A stretch of 64,000 nucleotides of DNA, from assembly GCA_014218235.1 (NCBI GenBank), contig CM024755.1, positions 163,921,941-163,985,940 on the forward strand. The letters run 5' to 3'. Positions 23,942 through 34,667 of this stretch are shown one piece after another. The stretch is from Colocasia esculenta. Lineage: Eukaryota > Streptophyta > Magnoliopsida > Alismatales > Araceae. The notes below the pieces were generated by a model that was not told the origin of the DNA, did not search any database, and worked only from the letters and a program-made list of their open reading frames with translations. The position numbers and the translations under genes are program-made. Position 1 is the stretch's first letter; every line of letters begins with the position of its first letter.

Positions 23942-24124
23942 TTCCCTTCGGTTGTGAAGGAAGACCTGGTGTGGTATCCAGGGTGTTGTTCCCTTCGGTT
24001 GTGAAGGAAGACCTGGTGTGGTATCCAGGGTGTTGTTCCCTTCGGTTGTGAAGGAAGACCTAGTAGGGTATCCAGGGTGTTGTTATCTTCGGGTGAAGGA
24101 AGACCAGCTGGGGTGCTGGGTGCT
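23942..24124 (+). repeat. Tandem 47-bp RNA-hairpin units in LTR (5' copy)
   Basis: Three 47-bp units start at 23942, 23989 and 24036, with a shorter variant from 24083. Each holds two potential stems: TTCCCTTC..GAAGGAA and CCTGG..CCAGG. They are transcribed, lying after the TATA box. The partner array is 48693-48873. Confidence 0.75.
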
Positions 24125-24153
24125 GTAGTGTCCTTAAGGCGGTTTGTACCCTT

Positions 24154-24228
24154 GTTAGTGAAATCCTGAGATATTACTCAGGGACTGGACATAGGACTCC
24201 TAAGGAGAGGAGATCTGAACCAAGATAA
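24154..24228 (+). promoter_or_regulatory. Conserved U5 block (Sirevirus A, 5' LTR)
   Basis: GTGAAATCCTGAG..CTCAGGGACTGG, then AGGACTCCTAAGGAG and GAACCAAGATAA. Two small stems are visible (CCTGAG/CTCAGG and CTCC/GGAG). The order is kept in all five Sirevirus LTRs of the window. Confidence 0.65.
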
Positions 24229-24398
24229 TTCTCTGTGTCGTGTGATTGCTTTTGTGTGTTCGATTTTTCCTTAACTAACACTAACAATCTGTGAAGTGTG
24301 TTTTTGTGACTTTTCTGTGAATAGGTTTTAAGTATTAAATATTTTTAATATCCCATTCACCCCCCCCCCCCCTCTGGGTTAGCTAGCTGGGCAACAAG

Positions 24399-24410
24399 TG
24401 GTATCAAAGC
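24399..24410 (+). other. Primer-binding site (Met-initiator tRNA)
   Basis: TGGTATCAAAGC, two bases after the 5' LTR end. It differs from the TGGTATCAGAGC form at one base, a common variant in copia elements. Confidence 0.9.
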
Positions 24411-24461
24411 TAGTCTCTTCGACAAAGAAGAAGATCCAACGATCTAAAGAGAAAAGATCAA

Positions 24462-25832
24462 ATGGTAGCCCAAGGTCACTCCGAAGGCCAGTCAGTCAAC
24501 AGGCCACCTCTATTCGATGGAGAAGATTACACATATTGGAAAACAAGATTGGAATACTTCCTATAAGGCTTCGACTTTCAAATCTAGTCAATTGTAGAAG
24601 AAGGAGACCTTCTAGTCACCAACGAAAAGGACAAATGGACAGAAGATGATAGAAAGAAGATATCTCTCAACTGCAAAGCTAAAAGCATATTATGTTGTGC
24701 ACTTAGCAAGAAAGAATTCAATAGAGTTTCAGCTTGCAAATCAGCGATGGAGATGTGGGAGAAGCTAAGAATCACATACGAAGGTACTGACAAAGTAAAA
24801 GAAACCAGAATAGATATTCTGGTAACACAGTACGAGAGATTCCAGATGCAGTCAGGAGAAACCATTACACAGATGTTCAGCAGATTTACAGACATCACCA
24901 ACGTGTTAGCAGGATTAGGAAAAATGGATGAAATGGGAGACATGGTAAGGAAAATTCTTAGATCTCTACCATCTTCTTGAACTCCCAAGGTAATAGCCAT
25001 AGAAGAAGCCAATGACTTGAAAAGGATGTCATTGGAAAAGCTCATTGGGTCCCTCATGGCCTATGAGATAAACATGGAGAGGTTAGGAGAATCATCAAAT
25101 AGGAAGAAGCACACAAATGCCCTTAAAGCAGCAGAAGGCAGCTCTGAGGAAAAATCTGAAGATGAAGCCAGCAGTGAAGACACTGAAGACGAAGAAGCTA
25201 TGCTATCTAGGAAGCTTCAATGAATCTTAGCCAAAAAGAAAAGATATCAGTTCGGCAGAAGGTACTTCAAGAAGAACAAGGATTTCAGGAAGCCAGAAGG
25301 AAAAGATCTGAAGAAAACTGAGCCCATATGCTATGAATGTAAGAAGCCCGGACATATCAAAGCAAAATGTCCAAACCTCAAGAAACCTAAAATCAAGAAG
25401 AAAGACAGTTCCAAGAAGTTCAGAAGATATAAGAAGAAAGCAATGGCAGCAACTTGGAGCAATAGCAGTGACTCTGACAGCGAGTCCACCTCTAGTGAAG
25501 AAGAGGAAGAAAAGGCCAACTTAGCATTCATGGCCAACACAGAAGAAAAGGTAACCTCTGACTCTTCCTTTGATTCCTGTAATGATTCTGATTCAGATAA
25601 TTTAGAAGAAGCATTTAACAAACTGTATGATAAATATAGAGAAGTATCCAAACAACTAAAAGCCAGTAAGAAAAGTATCGCATGTCTAGAAAATACAAAC
25701 TTAGACTTAAAATCAGAAAATGAACAAATAGAGAAACAAATCTCTGAACTCAAAAGAAGAAATGACTTATTATGCAAAGATCTAAAAGATAAAAAGGAAC
25801 AAATAATCAAATTAGAAAACAAGAGACAATAG
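24462..25832 (+). pseudogene. Sirevirus A gag (capsid-nucleocapsid)
   Basis: About 457 codons from ATG at 24462, chosen because MVAQGHSEGQSVNRPPLF matches the left Sirevirus gag start. Capsid blocks KWTEDDRKKISLNCKAKS and FSRFTDITNVLAGLGK follow, then a Glu/Ser/Asp stretch, a basic patch, the CCHC knuckle CYECKKPGHIKAKC (about 25327-25370) and a charged C-terminus predicted as coiled coil from heptad-like Lys/Glu/Leu spacing (25600-25830). Four in-frame stops (two near 24565-24590, one at 24978-24980, one at 25221-25223) disable it; two look like Trp-to-stop changes. It would form the virus-like particle. Confidence 0.9.
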
Positions 25833-26006
25833 ATGGATTAAAAAATAAAATTAAAATGCTAACATAAGAAAATGAAAAATTATCAAGTACGTTAGAAAAA
25901 TTTACTAATGGTAAAAATTCTTTAATATTAAAAGGTGCTGGATGGTCAGGTAAAAAGAAGCATGGAGTAGGTTACACAGCCCCAGATAATGAAGACACAA
26001 CAGTAT
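25833..26006 (+). pseudogene. Gag-protease linker, left part
   Basis: Broken continuation of the Lys/Glu/Asn-rich region up to the Tekay insertion point. AGTAT at 26002-26006 is the left copy of its target duplication. The linker continues at 39304. Confidence 0.7.
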
Positions 26007-27533
26007 TGCGACGACCCTCATTATACCGGTACGGTTATCCCAACCCACGTCGATATAGCGAGCGTCATCACAGTGGGACATTTAGCCAACAATAACATTC
26101 AGCTGAGATACATGTGAATATAAGAACAGAGTAGCGGAAGTAAAAGAACCACTGTCTTCATTTCATTCATCATCCACATTTAACGTACATGATTCGATAA
26201 CATTTAAAGAATTAAAAGTCCACATAATTAAATTGCTGAAAATCAAATACATGATTGTCCACACTTAAACATTTCTTTCCATGATAGTGCTAATACATTG
26301 TTTCAATTACATACGTCAAAATGCCAAAATGTCACAACTAAGCTCCACCAAACTAGCTACTCCCCGGGCTCGGAGTCGCTTCCACGGTCTCCTCCAAAGG
26401 TGTATCACCAACTACACCTGTACGCCGAAGCAAGTAATGAGTCTAAAAGACTCAGCAAATAACTCTACACATACCATACATGTACATGTCATAGCAGGTT
26501 TTACATACACATTTACAAGACACAATATGTAGCATGCTTATCATTGAAATTAACAACCTATCATGGTAATTCTATCAATGAAACACGTAATTCATGGTTT
26601 CAGATTTCCTAAATCACAATCTCCTATCACATGCTCTCTAATTATTCCTACACATGAAAGTTCTACCTTCAATTAAACTAAAACATGAAAGCACTTTAGC
26701 AAGACTAGTTTACATACATGAAAGAAAACATTTCTAACATGGTTACTACTTATTCTTATACATGCACATGACCATTTCACTTGCTTTAAGCTTGCTGTTT
26801 TGATGTGGTTTAACGCTTTACAATCTAACACATTAAAGGTATGTTCTCATTCAAACCACAACGTGGGGGCATACACACATGGAATGGTTCACACATAAAT
26901 AAGGATTGTCCCTAGCATGGGTTCTATGCATTGTACACATATAGCACAAATCATGACCACATTTATGTTGCTATTCTAACATGAATTCAGATCATCATAT
27001 CATGGATTCAATTTCACATCCTCACATTTTGGTTTCACGTTTTTACACAATTTCTTATTCACATATTTGACACTTTACACATTGCACATTTACACATGTT
27101 CACACTACACAATTTGCACATGATCACAATCACATTCACATTTTACACTTAGTGCCGTGACACATAGTCCAAACCACCATAAGAAGGACACATCAAATCA
27201 CATACACATAGACGTCACCTAGGCAATACAGTGACGACTCTTGGACTGCGCAGACTGGGAGAACAAGTCTCCACCCTAACCAGTGGTACTTGTCCACCTC
27301 TAGGATTTCATCCTAATGCCCTTAGGATCACAACACATTGTGATGAACAGTCCATCCCCATGTACTTTTAAATTAATTACTTGCCTATTTTGGTGATAAA
27401 CAAAACACTGTCAAAAGTTTCTCTAACCTTGTTTATCTAGCCATAAGCACAGGAATTACCCAAAGAAAGTCAAGCATTTGTGGTAGTCTACATACATCTT
27501 TTTTCAGAAGAGCCATAATAATTCCTTCATTAA

Positions 27534-27887
27534 TTATAACGACTCTGTAAGTTATCGTAACGACTTCTTCAGAATTATAACGACTTGCTCATTATAACGA
27601 CTCTGTAAGTTATCGTAACGACTTCTTCAGAAGTTATAACGACTTGCTCATTATAACGACTCTGTAAGTTATCGTAACGACTTCTTCAGAAGTTATAACG
27701 ACTTGCTCATTATAACGACTCTGTAAGTTATCGTAACGACTTCTTCAGAAGTTATAACGACTTGCTCATTATAACGACTCTGTAAGTTATCGTAATGACT
27801 TCTTCAGAAGTTATAACGACTTGCTCATTATAACGACTCTGTAAGTTATCGTAACGACTTCTTCAGAAGTTATAACGACTTGCTCGT
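27534..27887 (+). repeat. Six 59-bp tandem repeats in LTR U3
   Basis: Units start near 27534, 27592, 27651, 27710, 27769 and 27828. Each carries TATAACGACTCTGTAAG, GTAACGACTTCTTCAG and TATAACGACTTGCTC, three CGACTY cores. The first unit lacks one base. Degenerate copies continue to about 28080. High similarity between units implies recent amplification. Confidence 0.9.
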
Positions 27888-28884
27888 CATAACAACTCTG
27901 TAAGTTGTCGTAACGATTTCTTTAGAAGTTACAATGACTTGCCATGTTTCATAACGATTTCTTTTGAGAGCTACAACGACTTGCCATGTTTCATAATTTC
28001 TTTATCATCTGTTATAGAACGACTTGGTTGTGTAACGATTTCATAAGTTATCATAACGACTTCTTATCAGTCTACAACAACTTGATCATACGATTCTATC
28101 AGATTTTCACACACGACTGCATAAGTCATGTTTCCATTAATTAATGTTTTTCCTTGATTTAATCTACGTTGAATAGTCAAAGTCGCATCTCGTCTGATTG
28201 ACTGCCATGCATTTAATAAGACTGAATGTATCCCTGCATGGACACAGAACATATCTTCCATTCTCGTGTATTCTCTGCATGCATCTTTTAGAACGATAAA
28301 GTATTACTACTATATTTGTGTCTATCTGCTTTGACGTTGATTGACATCTGGAGATAGTATAGCTGTCTACCATTAAAGCTCAACCTTGCAGAACCTTAAG
28401 GATGTACTATCCTACAACAACGGACACAGAAGGAACTACAAGCAAACTCAGAAGATCTTATCTCTTTGCGTGCTCCAAAGAACAAAAGACTGTTGACAGG
28501 AAGCTTCCACAAAACCTTCAGTCTAACGTACACCAAAGCTGTGAGACAACGGTCATCTCCTTGTCCTCATTCAAATCGGAGATACAAATACAAGATGAAG
28601 CTCGGAAGACAAACTTGAGAGATTTTAATTCATATTGAAGAGCGGCTAGAACTCTGCAGCTTTCAAGTCTTCGAATTTTTCTCTAGAGCCAGAAATTCAG
28701 TCTTTTCGATCTTGGCTCTTAGCTCCCTGTGCTGTGAGAAGAAAAATTAAGGAAGAGCTAGTTTAGTTCTGAGAGAGTGCACTTTGTGTAGATCTTCGTC
28801 TCTCAGTGCTTGTAGCTTCAGATTGAGTTTTGTAAAAGCTTGATCTAGGGGCTAGTCTTTTTCTCTCAAGAATTTCCTGTGTTA

Positions 28885-29010
28885 TTCCTTCGTGTGTGAA
28901 GGAGACCTGGTGGTTTCCAGGGTGGTGTTTTTCCTTCGTACGTGAAGGAAGACCTGGTGTTACCAGGGTGTTGTGTTCCCTTCAGGGGTGAAGGAAGACC
29001 AGCTAAGCTG
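28885..29010 (+). repeat. Hairpin tract in family C LTR
   Basis: Three units with stems CCTTCGTGTGTGAAGG, CCTTCGTACGTGAAGG and CCCTTCAGGGGTGAAGG alternating with CCTGG..CCAGG, CCTGGTGTTACCAGG and CCAGCTAAGCTGG. Loops vary while stems hold, as in the family A array. Confidence 0.7.
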
Positions 29011-29046
29011 GGTGGTTGTTTTTGTCCATAGGGGGACTGTACCCCA

Positions 29047-29119
29047 GTTAGTGAAATCCTGAGGGTGCTCAGGGACTGGACGTAGGACTCCTAAGGAGAG
29101 GAGATCCGAACCAGGATAA
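29047..29119 (+). promoter_or_regulatory. Conserved U5 block (family C solo LTR)
   Basis: GTTAGTGAAATCCTGAG, CTCAGGGACTGGACG, AGGACTCCTAAGGAG and GAACCAGGATAA in the same order as in the other Sirevirus LTRs. Confidence 0.65.
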
Positions 29120-31193
29120 ATCTGTGTGTTGTGTGATTGTCTTCTTTGTGTGATTGTTGTTTTTACTAACCTTACTAATCCCTTTCAAGAACTCTTTATG
29201 TTGTTTGAGTTCAGGTTTTTATCAGATAAACTTTTAAGACCCATTCCACCCCCCCCCCTTTGGGTTAGCCAATCGGGCAACACATTGAACCTTCTCAGGG
29301 GGACTTTTCCCTGATACAGTTCCACTACCCTCTGGAAGCAGTGTCACACTTGGCACACTTTACACATTTACCGATTTTTAACACATATCTTTACACATGA
29401 CATTGCCACTCATTCATTTTCTCACTCACACAAGGGCTCTATTTTCCTAACATGATTCTATAGTTAACAGGAATTTCCTGTTCAGAATTTTGCACAATCA
29501 GAGCATACACACATGTCACATTATTTCCACATTAGCATGCATTATGTTTCACATTTCTTGCATGGAAAAATTCACATTTCACTATGCAGTTGTCCAAACG
29601 ACTTGAAAATTTAACCACATGCTGATATCAGGTTTATGATTCCACATGCAAATTCACATTTTCCTGACTCATATCGCATTTACAGAAATTAAACATTCAG
29701 TCGCATGTCATTCATAATTCAACTTGTCATGGGACATAACCTAAATTCTCAGATTGGCAATTTACAGATCTAAATTTATCACATATGTTGTCATAGAAAT
29801 TTTTCCCGAATTTATTTCACGACATACCATTTACTGTGAATTTTTAGAAATCCTACACATACTTTCTATTTCCATTGCAGTAATTACAATAAATCATAAG
29901 AATATGGATAATTTCTCAAATTCACAGGGTATAAACTGAGACATGTACACATGGGTAGAAAAATCCAGGGCAATTAATTCCTCCGAAATCATATAGACAG
30001 TAAGTAATCATGCGTAACCCTTTTCCCCAACATGGATTCGATAAATCCAACAATTCATGCCATCCACAGAAAATCACAGAAATTTCCACACACATCACAT
30101 TAGTTATTTTACATAACATATAAAATTTACACTATATCCTCATGCGTCAATGCCCAGAAAATAGTTACTTAAGGCAGAACAGTTCACTGTTCTGCACTGA
30201 AGAACTTGGCAGCAGTGTCTGGCCGTTCAAAGAGATGGACGGCAAGATCGCCGGACGTTCACTGAAGATCTTGACGTCAATGCATTGACGCCAAGTTCCT
30301 GTATATGCAGAAACACAGACCGAACTCCAAACAATAAGGAGAATAGGGGATCTAGGACACGAGGTAAAATGTGTAAAAATGAGAAAAACCTACTAGACAA
30401 CTACAGGGACGATATGTATAGGTTACTTGCCTCTAAACAATTCTCCAAAGGGATTAAAATGGCGGTGAAGCCCTCCTTGTGCAGTCCCAAGAAGCCTCTA
30501 CAAAAGCTCTCCTCCGGTCTCTAGGTCGATGCAGAAGCTAAACCAGTGGCGGGGAAGCCTTCTCCTTGGTCCCCTCTAGCCTCCAGTTGCAATAGAATGC
30601 GGTTGAGGCTCCAAATCGTCGAATTGAAGCCTCCAAAGTCCATCTTCCCACATCTTGCTAGGGTTTTCTCTCCTCTTTGCAAAGAGCCAAAGAGAGCTCT
30701 TCTGGTGCAGAAGGAGTTTTGTTTATAGGAGAAGGGGTTTGGGATATCCGGAGGGGTGATGGGATGGCCTGATAGCCGTTGGGGATATCTCCCCAATGGC
30801 TGGGCTTGCTTGCCCCTGGAATTTCGGGGTCTGCAACGCATGCAGGTCAGAGAAGTTGGCGTCCACATCGCTAGACGCTGGGGTTAGTGTTGGCGTCCAT
30901 ATGGTTGACGCCGACACCACATCGACGTCCGTTGATATTGACGCCAATCTGGCCTTCGGCCAGAACTCTAAAACATGCAGAACCATGTACACCTTATACC
31001 TATATATGTCATATATATACTATTATGCACACACACAACCATTATATCCTTCGTACATTATTTACATCTAATTCATACACATGCATGCAATAGTATACTA
31101 ACTAGTACTTACGTAGATATTTACATACGTACATACTCAACATGAATTATTTACATGCAATACAATAACGCAACAAAATTCGAGGGCCTTACA

Positions 31194-31210
31194 CCCTCTC
31201 CCCCTTAAAA
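31194..31210 (-). other. Polypurine tract of the Tekay element
   Basis: Minus-strand TTTTAAGGGGGAGAGGG touching the 3' LTR start TGTAAGGCC. It is the plus-strand primer site. Confidence 0.85.
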
Positions 31211-31239
31211 GAAACTTCATCCTCGAAGTTAGAACGACG

Positions 31240-31392
31240 CTACTCAATCAAAAGGGGATACTTCTTCTTCATCGCATCATCAAGCTCCCAAGTGGCCTCC
31301 TCTCGTGAGAAGTTCCGCCAGAGAACTTTCAACGACGCAATACTCTTGTTTCGGAGATGCTGAACCTTCCGGTCAAGAATAGCTACTGGCTG
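31240..31392 (-). pseudogene. Tekay chromodomain (integrase C-terminus), out of frame
   Basis: Minus-strand reading gives QPVAILDRKVQHLRNKSI, then SLKVLWRNFSREEATWEL and KKKYPLLIE before a stop. This is the chromodomain of Tekay integrases; such domains bind modified histone tails and can steer integration into heterochromatin. A one-base loss near 31420 shifts it out of frame with the integrase, whose own frame stops at 31383. Confidence 0.82.
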
Positions 31393-32470
31393 CTCGACAT
31401 ACGACAGATCTGGCTGAACTCATGACTAATCACATGAGATGGATCTCGGACATACTTCCTGAGCATCGAAACGTGGAAATCGGGATGAACACTAGCCAAA
31501 GATGGGGGTAATGCTAGCTCATACGCCACACTGCCCAAACGTCTGAGAATCTCATATGGGCCAATGAACCTAGGGCTCAACTTACTATGCCTGCCAAATC
31601 TGACGACTCCTCGAGTAGGCGATATCTTCAAGAAGACATGATCACCCACCTCGAACTCAAGATCCTTTCTCCTGTTGTCGGCATAACTCTTCTGCCTATT
31701 CTGTGCCGCAACAAGCCTCTTTCTGATTAGCTAGATCTTATCCGAAGTTTTCTGAACTAACTCCAGTCCGATCAACTGCCTATCACCAGTCTCCTCCCAA
31801 CATAAAGGAGATCTGCAGGGCCTACCATACAACGCCTCGAATGGAGCCATACCAATACTCACATGAAAGCTGTTGTTGTATGCGAACTCCACAAGAGGTA
31901 GATGACGCTCCCAATCATCCTTCCAATCCAGCACACATGCTCTCAACATATTCTCGAGCGTCTGGATAGTCCTTTCGGACTGTCCATCAGTCTGGGGATG
32001 AAACGCCAAACTGAGCTTCAGCTCTGAACCTAAAACATCCTGAAGACCCTTCCACAACCTCGAAGTGAATCTCGGATCTCGATCCGAAATGATCGACTTG
32101 GGCACACCATGCAATCTAATGATACCACTAACATACAATCTAGCTAAACTCTCTACTGACTGCTTCTTCTTCATAGGTAAGAAATGAGCAGTCTTCGAGA
32201 ATCTATCTACAACTACCCAAATCGGGTCATTGCCCCTTCTAGATCGAGGCAAACCCGACACAAAATCCATAGTGACAGCTTCCCACTTCCACACTGGGAT
32301 GTCCATCCTTTGCATAAGGCCGGATGGTCGCTGTCGCTCGGCCTTTACTTTTTGGCATACTAAACACCGAGATACATAATCCGCTACATCCCTCTTCATA
32401 CTGGACCACCAAAATGATCTCTTCAGATCCTGTTACATCTTAGTGTTACCCGGATGAATAGAGAATCGCG
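31383..32470 (-). pseudogene. Tekay integrase
   Basis: Inserts element DNA into the host genome. Open pieces 31731-32399 and 31383-31649 plus the end of the 32433-33062 frame cover it. Zinc-binding N-terminus: the two His in the AHRSRFSIHPG segment and Cys in CLVCQK. Catalytic core: VTMDFVSGLP (Asp), IISDRDPRFTS (Asp) and TDGQSERTIQ (Glu), all present. GPY/F module: FIGPYEILRRLGSVAYEL. Stops near 32433 and 31731 interrupt an otherwise collinear frame. Confidence 0.9.
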
Positions 32471-33210
32471 ATCTATGAGCCTCCGCTAACACATGCTCAC
32501 GGACATCTACTAAATCTGGGACACAAACACGGTGCAGAAATCTAATCACACCGTCCTCATCACGAGCAATGCCTGCTTTGCCCACTAACTCTAAGAGTCT
32601 AGGGTCGGCTTCCTGTTGCTCGATCACCTCATCCAAAATCGAGGACCTAAGAGATAACTGAGCTACAAAAGCCTGGCATAGCGATGGCTCTAACTCAGTC
32701 AACGCGCAAGCCGCATCTTCCAACATCTTCCAATCCTGCTGGAGAGATGGCCTCTTTCTACTCAGAGCATCCGCTACGACATTCGCCTTCCCAGGGTGAT
32801 ACTGAAGGTCGAAGTCATAGTCCTTCAAGAACTCAATCCATCTTCTCTGCCTCAGGTTTAGTTCCTTTTGGGAGAAAAGATACTTCAAGCTCTTGTGCTC
32901 GGTAAACACCTCAAATCTGACACCATAAAGATAGTACCTCCAGATCTTTAGTGCATGAACCACTGCTGCGAGCTCCAAGTCATGAGTCAGATAGTTCTTC
33001 TCATGCTCCTTCAACTGACGAGAAGCATAAGCACTACTCTTTCCTGCTGCATTAGCACACAACCTAACCCAATCCGAGACGCATCCGTGTAGATAGCAAA
33101 ACCCTCTACACCGCTCGGTAAGACTAACACCGGGGCTGTCGTGAGCTTAGTCTTCAGCAATTGAAAACTACTCTCACACTTCTCGGACCAAACAAACTTC
33201 ACCCCTTTCT
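32433..33210 (-). pseudogene. Tekay RNase H and connection
   Basis: Degrades RNA in the RNA-DNA hybrid. Motifs: IYTDASRIGLGCVL (first Asp), DLELAAVVHALK (Glu), VFTEHKSLKYLF, where the family normally has TDHKSL so the third acid is Glu instead of Asp, and ADALSRK. A frameshift near 33055 separates 33011-33202 from 32433-33062. The acid change may reduce activity independently of the frameshift. Confidence 0.88.
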
Positions 33211-33275
33211 GGTAAGCTGAGTCAAAGGGGCGGCGATGGATGAAAATCCCTCAATAAATCGCCGATAGTAACCAG

Positions 33276-34640
33276 CTAAACCAATAAAACTACGAATCTC
33301 CGAAGGGGTCTGGGAATCTCCCAATCCATAACTGCCTGGACCTTTGCTGGATCAACTGCAACACCAGCACTGGAAATAACATGCCCGAGGAAATGAACCT
33401 CGCGCAACCAGAAATTGCACTTGCTGAACTTAGCATACAACTTGTGCTCACGAAGAACCTCTAACACTACCCTCAAATGCTGACGGTGTGTGGCCTCATC
33501 CGGAGAGTAGACCAACACATCATCAATAAACACCACGACAAAGCTATCTAGATAAGGCCTAAACACCATGTTCATGAGATCCATGAACGCTGCAGGGGCA
33601 TTGGTCAATCCGAAAGGAAGGACCAAAAACTCATAATGTCCATAACGGGTTCTAAACGCCGTCTTGGACACATCCTCACTCCGAATCCTCAACTGATGAT
33701 AACCAGATCGCAAATCAATCTTAGAAAAAACTGATGCATCTCGCAACTGGTCAAACAAATCATCAATACGAGGTAAGGGATACCTGTTCTTCACAGTCAC
33801 TTGGTTCAGCTTCCTGTAGTCGATGCATAACCTATGTGACCCATCTTTCTTCTTGACGAACAATACAGGCGCGCCCCAAGGGGAAACACTAGGGCGAATA
33901 AATCCCTTATCAAGCAACTCTTGCAACTGCCTCCTCAACTCGGCTAACTCCGCAGGTGCCATCCGATATGGAGCCTTCGAGATAGGAGAGGTGCCCGGAA
34001 GTAACTCTATGGTAAACTCTATCTCTCTATCCGGTGGCAATCCAGACAAATCATCAAGAAAGACGTCTGGAAAATCCTGCACTACCTCAATCTCCGCAAT
34101 AGTAGGTGACTCATCAGCCTCTGGCACTAGTACCACGCTGGTAAGAAAAGCGTCACAACCCTTGTTTACCATGCGCATCACCTTCATGGCAGAGATGACC
34201 ATCTTTCCCGCCAAGTTTCTTGGCAAGGGATGAGAGAACTCATCCTCACCAGGAATGCGGAAAACAATCCTCTTCCGACGACAATCCACTAACGCATAGT
34301 GCTCCTCTAGCCAATCCAGACCAAGAATAGCATCATAGTCCTTCATCTTTAGCAAGAAGAAACACCCATCTAGGATTCTATCCTCAATGCACACAGGTAA
34401 CGACGGGATGCACTTCCTAGTCGATACCGTACCCGTAGGGGTGTGCACAGACAAAGGGACCTCTAAATCCTCAGACTCTACACCTGACTCTAGCGCTAAC
34501 TGCCTAGCGAACCGCTCGGAAATGAACGAGTGAGTAGCACCCGTATCAAACAAAACCCGAACGTGCACACCTAAAAGTAAAACCGTACCTTTGGTGACAT
34601 GCTCCGCCTGCTCGGCGTCCTCGCGAGCTAGAGCAAACAC
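33276..34640 (-). pseudogene. Tekay protease and reverse transcriptase
   Basis: A 454-codon open frame, the longest in the window. Protease: VLFDTGATHSFIS with the DTG triad at about residue 33, then ILGLDWLEEHYA. RT: fingers FVKKKDGSHRLCIDYRKLN, palm KIDLRSGYHQLRI, LPFGLTNAPAAF, catalytic VVFIDDVLVYS (Phe-Ile-Asp-Asp form usual in this clade) and HVISSAGVAVDP. It ends in a frameshift before RNase H. It is in phase with gag, separated only by one TGA at about 34668, so gag-pol was probably one polyprotein. Confidence 0.93.
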
Positions 34641-34667
34641 TCGAGCCGGGGCTCGAGGCCTTCCTGG

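Larger units (their letters stand above)
22184..24396 (+). repeat. 5' LTR of Sirevirus A
   Basis: 2213 bp from TGATAATCAG to GGGCAACA. Order: head, CGATTT short-repeat array (22390-23230), TATATATA (23675-23682), leader, four tandem 47-bp hairpin units (23942-24124), conserved U5 block (24154-24228), long C-run and tail. Its partner is 46934-49140. Confidence 0.93.
27341..29282 (+). mobile_element. Sirevirus-type solo LTR (family C)
   Basis: 1942 bp, TGATGAACAGTCC to TCGGGCAACA, with perfect duplications CATTG (27336-27340 and 29283-29287). The empty site is visible in the partner LTR near 37378. It contains six near-perfect 59-bp repeats (27534-27887), a hairpin tract (28885-29010), the conserved U5 block (29047-29119) and a C-rich tail. 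It has no primer site or internal region. It is the innermost, hence youngest, insertion of the main nest. Confidence 0.92.
26007..31193 (-). repeat. 3' LTR of the Tekay element, holding a solo LTR
   Basis: Plus-strand ends TGCGACGACCC and GGGCCTTACA. Interrupted at 27341-29282. Outside that it repeats 36047-39303 almost base for base. GACGCC/GGCGTC inverted words cluster at 30855-30945. Open frames inside are not supported as genes. Confidence 0.93.

Noticed and set aside
27534..27887. CRISPR-like array
   Set aside because: The repeats are directly adjacent with no unique spacers, in an LTR of a plant genome.
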